Source: Bacteroidales bacterium
GTDB lineage: Bacteria; Bacteroidota; Bacteroidia; Bacteroidales; VadinHA17
Length of the DNA: 17,792 nt
Assembly (NCBI GenBank): GCA_012514255.1
Contig: JAAZAP010000069.1
Coordinates: 1-17,792 of the forward strand
Direction: 5' to 3'
This document shows, in pieces, positions 7,650 to 15,368 of the stretch. The first letter of the stretch is position 1. Each line of letters opens with the position of its first letter. Under the pieces are notes generated by a model. That model saw only the letters and a program-made list of their open reading frames with translations. It was not told the origin of the DNA and searched no databases. Made by a program: the position numbers and the translations under genes.

Positions 7650-10600
7650 ATGTCCTTATTTGTTCACTTACACGTACATACACAATATTCAATTCTTGAC
7701 GGCGCATCAGCAGTCAAATCACTTGTCCGCAGAGCGAAAGAGCTGGGCATGGATGCCCTGGCAATCACCGATCACGGCAACATGTTCGGCGTTAAGGCCT
7801 TTCATGATGCTGCCACCGAAGCCGGCATCAAACCCATTATCGGCTGCGAGATATATGTTGCCAGTACAAGCATGGAGGATAAGACATCAGTGGAAGACAG
7901 GTCAGGTGACCATCTCATACTGCTTGCAAAGAATAAGACAGGATACCATAACCTTATAAAGCTTGTTTCACAGGCCTGGATCAGGGGATTCTACTACAAG
8001 CCAAGGATAGACAAACAACTGCTGCGCGAGCACAGCGGAGGCCTGATAGCATCCTCGGCATGCATTGCCGGCGAACCTGCACAGGAGATCCTCGCGGGCA
8101 ACAGGCGTCAGGCCGAAGAGGCCATTCTTTCATATAAGGAGATCTTCGGAGACGACTATTACCTGGAGGTACAACGCCATGAGACCGTTGATCCTACTGC
8201 TGACGTGACAGTCTTCCCGCAACAGCAGAGGGTCATAGCTGCTTACCGTGAGCTGGCCGCAAAACACAATATCAAGATAATCGCCTCCAACGACGTTCAC
8301 TTTGTCATGGAAGACGAGGCTGAAGCTCATGACCGGCTGATATGCCTTAACACAGGCAAGGATATAGATGATCCCAAAAGACTTCGCTATACCAAACAGG
8401 AATACCTGAAGAGCGCGGAAGAGATGCTTGCCATCTTTGCCGATATGCCCGAAGCGGTCAGCAACACCCTGGAGGTAGCTGCCGGCATAGAACAATACCA
8501 GCTTGCCAGTGAACCGATCATGCCTGATTTTGCAATACCCCAGGAGTTTTCTGACAAGGACGAATACCTCAGGCGCCTGACAATGAAGGGAGCCGCTGAA
8601 AGGTGGGAGACCATCACCCCGGAGATACAGACCCGCATTGATTTCGAGCTGTCCGTGATCAGGGGCATGGGTTACCCGGGGTACTTCCTTATTGTGCAGG
8701 ATTTTCTCAGGGCAGCACGCGAGATGGGCGTATGGGTAGGCCCGGGCCGGGGCTCCGCTGCCGGCAGCGTTGTGGCATATGCACTCAGGATAACTGATGT
8801 TGATCCCATCAGGTATAACCTGCTGTTTGAGAGATTCCTTAATCCTGACCGTATATCAATGCCTGATATTGACATCGACTTTGATGAAGACGGACGCGAG
8901 AAGGTGCTTCGCTATGTGGTGGAGAAGTACGGCCATGACAGGGTGGCACATATAATCACCTTCGGCACCATGGCCGCCAAAATGGCTATCAGGGATGTGG
9001 CCCGCGTACAGAAACTGCCTCTCCCGGAGGCCATCAGGCTGACAAAGCTGGTGCCTGATAAGCCCGGCACAACCCTGGCCTCAGCATATGAGGAGGTGCC
9101 TGAGCTGCTGAAGGAGAAAGAGTCAAAAGAACCCCTGGTAGCCCAGACACTCAAATATGCTGAGGTGCTTGAGGGCAGCATCCGCCAGACGGGAGTGCAC
9201 GCCTGCGGTATAATCATCGGCAAGGATAACCTCTGTGAACATATCCCCATATGCACGGCAAAGGATACAGACCTCTACGTGACCCAGTATGAGGGTAACC
9301 ACGTTGAGTCAGTAGGCCTCCTTAAAATGGACTTCCTGGGACTGAAGACCCTCTCCATAATGAAGGATGCCGTTGAAAATATTAAGAAATCAAAGGGCCT
9401 GACCATCGACCTGCAGAAGCTGGAACTGGATGATACCATGACATACGAGCTCTTCAGCAACGGTGAGACCACTGGCGTCTTCCAGTTTGAATCAGTGGGC
9501 ATGAAGCGCTACCTGCGCGAACTGAAGCCCAACCACTTCGGTGACCTCATAGCCATGAACGCACTCTACCGTCCCGGCCCCATGGACTATATACCCCAGT
9601 ACATCAGACGCAAGCACGGTAAGGACAAGATCACCTACGAGGTGCCGGCCATGGAAAAATACCTGAAGGAAACATACGGTATCACCGTCTACCAGGAGCA
9701 GGTGATGCTCCTCTCACAGGAATTGGGGGTGTTCAGCAAGGGTCAGGCCGACTCGCTGCGCAAGGCGATGGGCAAAAAGAAGCGTGACATCATGGACCGT
9801 CTCAAGGAGGAGTTCATGGAAGGCTGCCGCAGGAACGGCTATGACCGGAATACAATAAATAAGATATGGACCGACTGGGAGTCATTCGCCGCCTACGCCT
9901 TCAATAAATCACACTCCACATGCTATGCCCTCATCGCCTACCAGACAGGATACCTCAAGGCACACTACCCTGCCGAGTTCATGGCTGCGGTGCTGAGTCG
10001 CAACATCAGTGACATAAAGAAGATCACCACCATGATGGAAGAGACCCGGCGCATGGGCATAGAGGTGCTTGGCCCGGATGTGAACGAGAGCCTCCTGCAG
10101 TTCACCGTCAACCGCAGCGGAAATATCAGGTTTGGTCTCGGAGCCATCAAGGGCGTGGGAGAGAATGCCGTACTCCACCTGATAGAAGAACGTGAGAAGA
10201 ACGGACCATACAGGGATATATGGGACCTCGCCGAGAGAGTGAACCTCAATACTGTCAACAAGAAGATGCTGGAGGCAATGGTTGTTTCAGGAGCCCTCGA
10301 CGGACTGCCGGGAATAACCCGCGCCCAGTATTTCGCCGCTGACGGCAAGGGCTCAAGCTTCCTGGAGAGCCTCCTCCGATACGGCACCAACGTAAAGAAT
10401 CTGCGCAACAGCAGCCAGCAGTCACTCTTCGGTGACACAGGAGGCTTTGATATGGTACGCCCGGAACCGGCACCTTGCACCGACTGGTCGAAGCTGGAAA
10501 AGCTCAATAAGGAAAAACAGGTGATTGGTATCTACCTCTCATCACACCCGCTGGACGACTTCAGGCTGGAGATAAACACCTTCTGCAACGCCACCCTGGC

Positions 10601-11135
10601 CGACCTGCAGAACCTAAGTGAATTTGCAAACCGCGATGTATGCGTTGCCGGTATCGTTACCGATACCAAAAGCGGGGTCACCAGGAACAATAAACCATTC
10701 GGCGGCTTTACACTGCAGGATTATACCGACTCATTCTCATTCGTGATGTTTGACAAGGAATATGTCTCATTGAGCAATTTCTTCAAAAACGACTACCAGC
10801 TGCTGGTAAGAGGCAGGGTGCAGGGAAGGCATTACAACCCTGACGAGCTTGAATTCAGGATCAGGGAGATCCACCTTCTGACTGCTGTGAGAGAAGACCT
10901 CATCAATTCCATTACCATTAAAATCAAGGCGGAAATGGTTAACCAGGAATTCATAAAGAACCTTAAATCAATCATCAGTGAGAGCCCCGGGAACAAAATG
11001 CTTAAATTCCTGTTGATAGATCATGATGAGAAAATCACCATCCCTCTTTTCTCGCGAAGCATCAAGGCAGGAATAACGGATGAGCTCATCGGATGGCTGG
11101 AAGACAATGCCGAACTCGATTTTAAGGTAAATTAA
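7650..11135 (+). CDS. dnaE: DNA polymerase III subunit alpha
   Basis: The replicative polymerase catalytic subunit, 1161 residues, essentially the length of E. coli DnaE (1160). The N-terminal PHP domain (about 1-220) opens FVHLHVHTQYSILDG and keeps all candidate metal ligands: His8, His10, Asp17, His42, Glu67, His88, His177, Asp215 and His217. The polymerase core has the two palm aspartates in MPDIDIDFDEDG (Asp406, Asp408) and the third in LLKMDFLGLKTL (Asp561), in line with E. coli 401, 403 and 555. GPGRGSAAGSVVAY and the YGITVYQEQVMLLSQ / QADSLRKAMGKKK blocks are typical of fingers and thumb. QQSLF (923-927) falls at the place of the E. coli beta-clamp motif QADMF (920-924). A helix-hairpin-helix region and an OB-fold domain (about 1000-1075) complete it. 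It has its own promoter and no obvious terminator. The call is secure. Confidence 0.98.
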   Translation: MSLFVHLHVHTQYSILDGASAVKSLVRRAKELGMDALAITDHGNMFGVKAFHDAATEAGIKPIIGCEIYVASTSMEDKTSVEDRSGDHLILLAKNKTGYHNLIKLVSQAWIRGFYYKPRIDKQLLREHSGGLIASSACIAGEPAQEILAGNRRQAEEAILSYKEIFGDDYYLEVQRHETVDPTADVTVFPQQQRVIAAYRELAAKHNIKIIASNDVHFVMEDEAEAHDRLICLNTGKDIDDPKRLRYTKQEYLKSAEEMLAIFADMPEAVSNTLEVAAGIEQYQLASEPIMPDFAIPQEFSDKDEYLRRLTMKGAAERWETITPEIQTRIDFELSVIRGMGYPGYFLIVQDFLRAAREMGVWVGPGRGSAAGSVVAYALRITDVDPIRYNLLFERFLNPDRISMPDIDIDFDEDGREKVLRYVVEKYGHDRVAHIITFGTMAAKMAIRDVARVQKLPLPEAIRLTKLVPDKPGTTLASAYEEVPELLKEKESKEPLVAQTLKYAEVLEGSIRQTGVHACGIIIGKDNLCEHIPICTAKDTDLYVTQYEGNHVESVGLLKMDFLGLKTLSIMKDAVENIKKSKGLTIDLQKLELDDTMTYELFSNGETTGVFQFESVGMKRYLRELKPNHFGDLIAMNALYRPGPMDYIPQYIRRKHGKDKITYEVPAMEKYLKETYGITVYQEQVMLLSQELGVFSKGQADSLRKAMGKKKRDIMDRLKEEFMEGCRRNGYDRNTINKIWTDWESFAAYAFNKSHSTCYALIAYQTGYLKAHYPAEFMAAVLSRNISDIKKITTMMEETRRMGIEVLGPDVNESLLQFTVNRSGNIRFGLGAIKGVGENAVLHLIEEREKNGPYRDIWDLAERVNLNTVNKKMLEAMVVSGALDGLPGITRAQYFAADGKGSSFLESLLRYGTNVKNLRNSSQQSLFGDTGGFDMVRPEPAPCTDWSKLEKLNKEKQVIGIYLSSHPLDDFRLEINTFCNATLADLQNLSEFANRDVCVAGIVTDTKSGVTRNNKPFGGFTLQDYTDSFSFVMFDKEYVSLSNFFKNDYQLLVRGRVQGRHYNPDELEFRIREIHLLTAVREDLINSITIKIKAEMVNQEFIKNLKSIISESPGNKMLKFLLIDHDEKITIPLFSRSIKAGITDELIGWLEDNAELDFKVN

Positions 11136-11168
11136 TCACGGCATCTCTGTATATCCATCTGATTTTTG

Positions 11169-11176
11169 TAAGTTTG
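11169..11176 (+). promoter_or_regulatory. Bacteroidota -7 promoter element of the thioredoxin gene
   Basis: TAAGTTTG matches TAnnTTTG exactly and lies 39 bases upstream of the thioredoxin ATG in the 80-base gap after dnaE. It gives the thioredoxin/LOG pair a promoter separate from dnaE. The -33 region is not clear. Confidence 0.6.
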
Positions 11177-11215
11177 AATTATTGATAAAAACCAAATTGA
11201 GAAACATATAGTATT

Positions 11216-11533
11216 ATGGCACAACAAGTTAACGACAGCAATTTTGATGAGGTTGTACTGAAGTCAGGCAAACCCGTAATTGTGGACTTCTGGGCTGAAT
11301 GGTGCGGGCCCTGCAGGATGATCGCCCCGTACATAGAGCAGATTGCAGAAGCATATCAGGACAGGGCGCTGGTCGTTAAGTGTGATGTGGACACCTCCCC
11401 GGACGTAGCCCGCCGGTTCAGCATAAGAAACATACCCACCGTTCTCTATTTCAAGAACGGCGAGGTTGTTGACAAGCAGGTGGGCGCAGCTGCCCGCCAG
11501 GCTTTTGAGGCCAAGCTCACCCCTCTACTCTGA
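11216..11533 (+). CDS. trxA: Thioredoxin
   Basis: A 105-residue cytoplasmic thioredoxin, the general dithiol reductant that is recharged by thioredoxin reductase. The redox site is the canonical WCGPC (Cys30 and Cys33) in VDFWAEWCGPCRMIAPY; the cis-proline loop is IPT (Pro74) and the C-terminal FKNGEVVDKQVGA strand-turn is standard. No signal peptide or lipobox is present, so it is the cytoplasmic type rather than a TlpA/ResA-like envelope protein. An extra cysteine (Cys56) lies in the KCDVD strand. The gene has a -7 element 39 bases upstream and its stop is 7 bases before the next gene, so the two are probably co-transcribed. The symbol is given by family; other thioredoxins may exist elsewhere in the genome. 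Confidence 0.95.
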   Translation: MAQQVNDSNFDEVVLKSGKPVIVDFWAEWCGPCRMIAPYIEQIAEAYQDRALVVKCDVDTSPDVARRFSIRNIPTVLYFKNGEVVDKQVGAAARQAFEAKLTPLL

Positions 11534-11540
11534 TTGGCAA

Positions 11541-12116
11541 ATGAAGGTTTGCGTTTTTGCAGCTTCCAGCAGCCGCATTGATGATGCGTACAGGAAGGCC
11601 GCGGAAGAACTTGGTGTGGCGTTTGCCCGCGAAGGAGTACATGCTGTGTTCGGCGGCGGAGGCATAGGCCTCATGGGCCTCTTCGCTGACGCCCTTATGG
11701 CCGGCGACGGATCCATTACCGGAGTCATCCCGGGATTCATGATGAATGAGGGCTGGGGCCATCCGGGAGTGAGTGATATGATTGTCACCTCTGATATGTC
11801 TGAGAGAAAGAAGACCATCTTTGCCATGTCAGATGCCGCTGTGGCACTTCCAGGCGGCGTAGGCACCCTGGAGGAACTCACCGAGGTGATTACCCTCAAG
11901 CAACTGGGTCAGTTCAATAAACCCATTGTGATTGTCAATGTCAACGGCTTCTATGACCACCTGATTGAGTTTTTTGATCACATGGTCAGGGGGCACTTCA
12001 TGCGACTCGAACACAAGGATATATGGCAGATTGTAACTGCTGCCGACGAGGTGGTGCCAGCCATCATTAACTATACCGGATGGCACGCCGATCCTAAAGT
12101 TATTGCCCGGATCTGA
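11541..12116 (+). CDS. LOG-family protein (probable nucleoside 5'-monophosphate phosphoribohydrolase)
   Basis: A 191-residue Rossmann-fold protein of the LOG / TIGR00730 type. The start is ATG 11541, where MKVCVFAASSS begins the first beta strand; an in-frame ATG at 11466 would overlap the thioredoxin gene by 68 bases and add residues unlike the family. Key motifs are FGGGGIGLMG (37-46), the MSERK segment with Arg89, and PGGVGTLEE (104-112) with Glu112; the Arg and the PGGxGTxEE glutamate form the active site in characterised LOG enzymes, which release the free base from cytokinin-type or related nucleoside 5'-monophosphates. The length suits the small bacterial LOGs. It follows the thioredoxin gene by 7 bases, and its stop is only 2 bases from the convergent stop of the sensor gene. 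The physiological substrate in Bacteroidota is not settled; it could act on AMP or on damaged nucleotides. Confidence 0.88.
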   Translation: MKVCVFAASSSRIDDAYRKAAEELGVAFAREGVHAVFGGGGIGLMGLFADALMAGDGSITGVIPGFMMNEGWGHPGVSDMIVTSDMSERKKTIFAMSDAAVALPGGVGTLEELTEVITLKQLGQFNKPIVIVNVNGFYDHLIEFFDHMVRGHFMRLEHKDIWQIVTAADEVVPAIINYTGWHADPKVIARI

Positions 12117-12118
12117 TC

Positions 12119-15100
12119 TTAAGGCACCCTTGTTCCGATAAACAGTATATCATCTATCTGGGGTATCTCTCCCATCCACTCTCTTATGGCATCCTGCAAA
12201 CGACGCTTCTGCTCATCAACGGGAAGTGCATATATCTCTGAAAGAAGTGCCCTTATCTTTACGGTCTTGAACTTTTTCTCATGCTCTCCTCCGAACTGAT
12301 CCGCAAAACCGTCAGTAAAAATGTACAGCATGTCTCCCGGTCTGACGTCTACCCTGTTATTGGAAAAGCTCTTCTTTGCCTGGCCGTCAATCATGCCTAT
12401 GGGGAACCTGTCAGCCCTGTAGATCGTGATCCTGCCGTCACGGACATGATAGAGGGGCTGGAAAGCGCCGGCATATTCCACGGTGTGCTCCAGTATGTCA
12501 TAGGAGATGATTGAGATATCCATGCCATCACGCACTGCCTTTTCACTTCTCTGTAGAAGGGCATGGACCACCTCAATGTTAAGGTGGTCAAGTATCTCGG
12601 AAGGCCTGCTTATGCCACTCTCCCTTACTATCTTGTTCAGTGAGTTGTGACCTATGATTGACATGAAGGCACCGGGCACACCGTGACCCGTGCAGACAAC
12701 GGCAGCAATATATTGTTTGAATCCGCTGTCATGCATCCAGTAAAAATCACCGCTGACAATATCCCTGGGCATGAACAGCACAAAGGTGTCATTGAAGAAG
12801 TTCTCGGGCGGCAGCATGGCAGCCTGTATCCTCTCGGCATACCGTATGCTGGCCGTAGTGTCCCTGTTCTTCTCCTCCAGCTCCAGGCTCTTGGAGACAA
12901 CCTCTGCAGTCCTCTCCTCAACCTTGGCCTCAAGATGCTCCTTCTCCTTCCTGAGTGTTCTCTCACGGAGAGTGATGAAGAGATAGATCCCTCCCACGAG
13001 GAGGGTGGCACAGAGTATGATGAACCACGAGGTGGCCCATATTGGCCCCCTGATGGAGAAGGAGAGTCTGGCCGGCACCTCGTTCCAGTAACCGTAACTG
13101 TTTGCTGCCCGTACCATGAAAGTGTACTTTCCAGGACTGAGCGACGAATAGGCAGCCCTGTTCTGATCAGTGGTAATCCACTCCTCATCAGCTCCCTCCA
13201 GCATGAACTGATAACGCACTGCACCGGGGTCAACAAGGCAGATGCTCAGGAAATCAAATATTATCCTGTTCTGCGTATGCATCAGACGGATGCCGTCATG
13301 CATCGGGAACACCTCATAGTTGACAAGCGTCCTCCATATATGTGTTGCCGGCTCTGTAACCACCGGCGGCAGCTTTGAAGGCGTGAGCCTCATCGCCCCG
13401 TTGGAGGTGCCAAACCACAGATCACCCATGTCATCTGCAAAGGTGGCATTGGGCCTCGTCTCAATACCGGTGAAGCCATTCTTTTCAGTAAAAGAGGATA
13501 CCCGCCCTGTATTGCTGTCATACCTGTTCAACCCCAGGTTGGTCCCGATGAAGAGATTACCTGACCTGTCAGGCTGCAACTGGTTGATTGAATTCATCAG
13601 TAGACCGTCAGCTTCAGTAAGTCTCCTGATAACAGCATCATTCTTCAATGCGTAGAGACCGTCTATAGTGCCAACCCAGACCACACCGTCAGGCGTCTCT
13701 GTTATGACCGTGGGCTGGACATCACTTCTGAATTCAACGGCAGTGAATGTACTGCTTCCGGGAATATGCCTTGTCAGCCCGTTGCGCTCCTCGGTGCCGA
13801 TCCACAGACAACCGCGGCTGTCACAGAAGAGTGACGTGATGTTGTTCCCGGTCAGGCCGTTTATCTGGGTGAACGTCGTGCTCTCCTTGAGCCGCATATT
13901 CCACATTATCAGTGCACGATCAGTTCCTATCCACAGGTTACCCCTGTGATCAGTGGTCATGGCGGCAATTCGCAGTGACCGCAGGCTGGCATTGAGATCG
14001 AGGTCATACCGGAAATTCCTATCGGACAGGTCATACCTGTAAACCTCGTCGCCCGCGGTGGCAACCCAGACATTACCGTTGTCATCAGGTCTGATGATAT
14101 TGATCTGTGCACCCTCAAGCGTCGGCGGGAAACCGCTCAGCTTGATCCTGTCCTCCTCCTTAAGAACGGGATTGTAAAGAGCGAGACCCTTGCCTGTTCC
14201 GAACCAGTACCTGCCTGTCCGATCCTGCGCCAGGGTGAACACATCATTTGAGGGAAGGAACTGTGGCACCATGAAAGAGGTAAAATGATCACCCTTATAA
14301 ATGAACAGCCCTGCATCACGGTCAGCAACAAGGATATTCCTTTCCCTGTCCTCTATCATGCAGAGGATATGCTTCGCCTTCAGACCGTTTGAACCATTGA
14401 AAACAATGGTCCCATCAGGCGAGAAGACAGTTATACCTCCCCTGCTCTCCCAGTCTTCCATCGTTGCCACCCAGATGTGACCGCGGTAATCCTCCAGTAT
14501 GTAGGTTACGAAATTCCCCCACAGACCGTTTCGTGTATCATAAAATCCCATGTCACCGGTTTCGGCATCCTGCCGGTAGAGCCCTCCGTTGAAGGTCCCG
14601 AACCACATGTTACCCCGGGAATCTTCAAAGATGGTAGTCGTCTGAAAGTACCTGGTGAGCCCTTCAGGATTATATGGGGTAAACCTGTCACTGGCATGAT
14701 CATACTTCTTTATCCCTACATCAGTGATGCAGTAGAGGTTGCCACGACGGTCGGTGTAGAAGCCGAAAGCATCGTTGCTGAGACCCTGACGGCCCACATA
14801 CTGCTGCCCTGTCATCAGGCTGATCCCGGGGTCGGGCATGTCAAGACGCAAGGCACCGCCAAGTGACGTGGAGATCCATATTGAGGCTTCATATTCCACT
14901 ATCCCCGTAATGTCTCCGGTAAGACTGGTGACAGGCCTGAACGGGTCATCTATACGGGCGGAATCGACACCAATGAAGATCGAAGGTGAGAACGTGATCC
15001 TCCTGATGATGTTGTTCTCTATTACTGACATGCCTCCCCCGATATGTCCAAGCCATAACCTTCCGCGGCTATCCTCACATATACTTTTCACCCCTCCGGG

Positions 15101-15364
15101 AGAGAGGCTGTCAGACGTTGAAAAATTCTCGAAACGAAGGCCATCAAACCGGGTCACACCACTGCCGGTACCCAGCCAGATGAAATCATTGGCATCCTGG
15201 ATTATGGTATAGACCTTTGAAGCACTGAGCCCCTCCTTGGAGCCATACTGTTCAAAGTAGTAGTTCTGTCCGGCAAGGCGGCAGGGAGAAACAATAAAAC
15301 CCAGAAGCAGCAGGGCTGTGATAACTGATGATGATTTGCCGGAATAGCTGCTTCGCCCGTACAT
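12119..15364 (-). CDS. Membrane sensor: 14-blade two-component-type propeller, Y_Y_Y domain, SpoIIE/PP2C-type output
   Basis: A 1081-residue one-pass sensor. After a basic start and signal sequence (about 1-33, ITALLLLGFIVSPCRLAG) I count 14 propeller repeats of the form D-x-x-G-x-[IL]-W-[ILFV]-G-T (about 45-680), for example DSRGRLWLGH, DSRGNMWFGT, DHRGNLWIGT and DSRGCLWIGT: two seven-blade propellers. A Y_Y_Y domain (about 690-770; SPGKYTFMVRAANSYGYWNE) leads to one membrane helix (about 778-798), a charged coiled coil with KVEERTAEV (about 800-845), and a SpoIIE/PP2C-type phosphatase domain (about 855-1081). This domain keeps Asp873 (VSGDFYW), Asp1018 (FTDGFADQ) and Asp1071/1072 (QIDDILFIG), but the usual DCTGHG motif reads VCTGHG (Val890). 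There is no histidine-kinase, receiver or DNA-binding domain, so it differs from the common hybrid sensors with the same input half. Its start is 4 bases after the caspase-like gene. Ligand and partner proteins are unknown. Confidence 0.9.
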   Translation of the reverse strand: MYGRSSYSGKSSSVITALLLLGFIVSPCRLAGQNYYFEQYGSKEGLSASKVYTIIQDANDFIWLGTGSGVTRFDGLRFENFSTSDSLSPGGVKSICEDSRGRLWLGHIGGGMSVIENNIIRRITFSPSIFIGVDSARIDDPFRPVTSLTGDITGIVEYEASIWISTSLGGALRLDMPDPGISLMTGQQYVGRQGLSNDAFGFYTDRRGNLYCITDVGIKKYDHASDRFTPYNPEGLTRYFQTTTIFEDSRGNMWFGTFNGGLYRQDAETGDMGFYDTRNGLWGNFVTYILEDYRGHIWVATMEDWESRGGITVFSPDGTIVFNGSNGLKAKHILCMIEDRERNILVADRDAGLFIYKGDHFTSFMVPQFLPSNDVFTLAQDRTGRYWFGTGKGLALYNPVLKEEDRIKLSGFPPTLEGAQINIIRPDDNGNVWVATAGDEVYRYDLSDRNFRYDLDLNASLRSLRIAAMTTDHRGNLWIGTDRALIMWNMRLKESTTFTQINGLTGNNITSLFCDSRGCLWIGTEERNGLTRHIPGSSTFTAVEFRSDVQPTVITETPDGVVWVGTIDGLYALKNDAVIRRLTEADGLLMNSINQLQPDRSGNLFIGTNLGLNRYDSNTGRVSSFTEKNGFTGIETRPNATFADDMGDLWFGTSNGAMRLTPSKLPPVVTEPATHIWRTLVNYEVFPMHDGIRLMHTQNRIIFDFLSICLVDPGAVRYQFMLEGADEEWITTDQNRAAYSSLSPGKYTFMVRAANSYGYWNEVPARLSFSIRGPIWATSWFIILCATLLVGGIYLFITLRERTLRKEKEHLEAKVEERTAEVVSKSLELEEKNRDTTASIRYAERIQAAMLPPENFFNDTFVLFMPRDIVSGDFYWMHDSGFKQYIAAVVCTGHGVPGAFMSIIGHNSLNKIVRESGISRPSEILDHLNIEVVHALLQRSEKAVRDGMDISIISYDILEHTVEYAGAFQPLYHVRDGRITIYRADRFPIGMIDGQAKKSFSNNRVDVRPGDMLYIFTDGFADQFGGEHEKKFKTVKIRALLSEIYALPVDEQKRRLQDAIREWMGEIPQIDDILFIGTRVP

Positions 15365-15368
15365 CAGG

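Noticed and set aside
9965..10507. A 180-codon minus-strand reading frame inside dnaE
   Set aside because: It is Ser/Arg-rich, low-complexity shadow coding opposite conserved polymerase sequence.
11466..11540. Upstream ATG at 11466 as start of the LOG-family gene
   Set aside because: It would overlap the thioredoxin gene and add 25 residues unlike the family; MKVCVFAASSS at 11541 is the normal first strand.
12683..13378. A 231-codon plus-strand reading frame opposite the sensor gene
   Set aside because: It is antisense to a strongly conserved phosphatase and membrane region, has no recognisable domain and no promoter or signal of its own.
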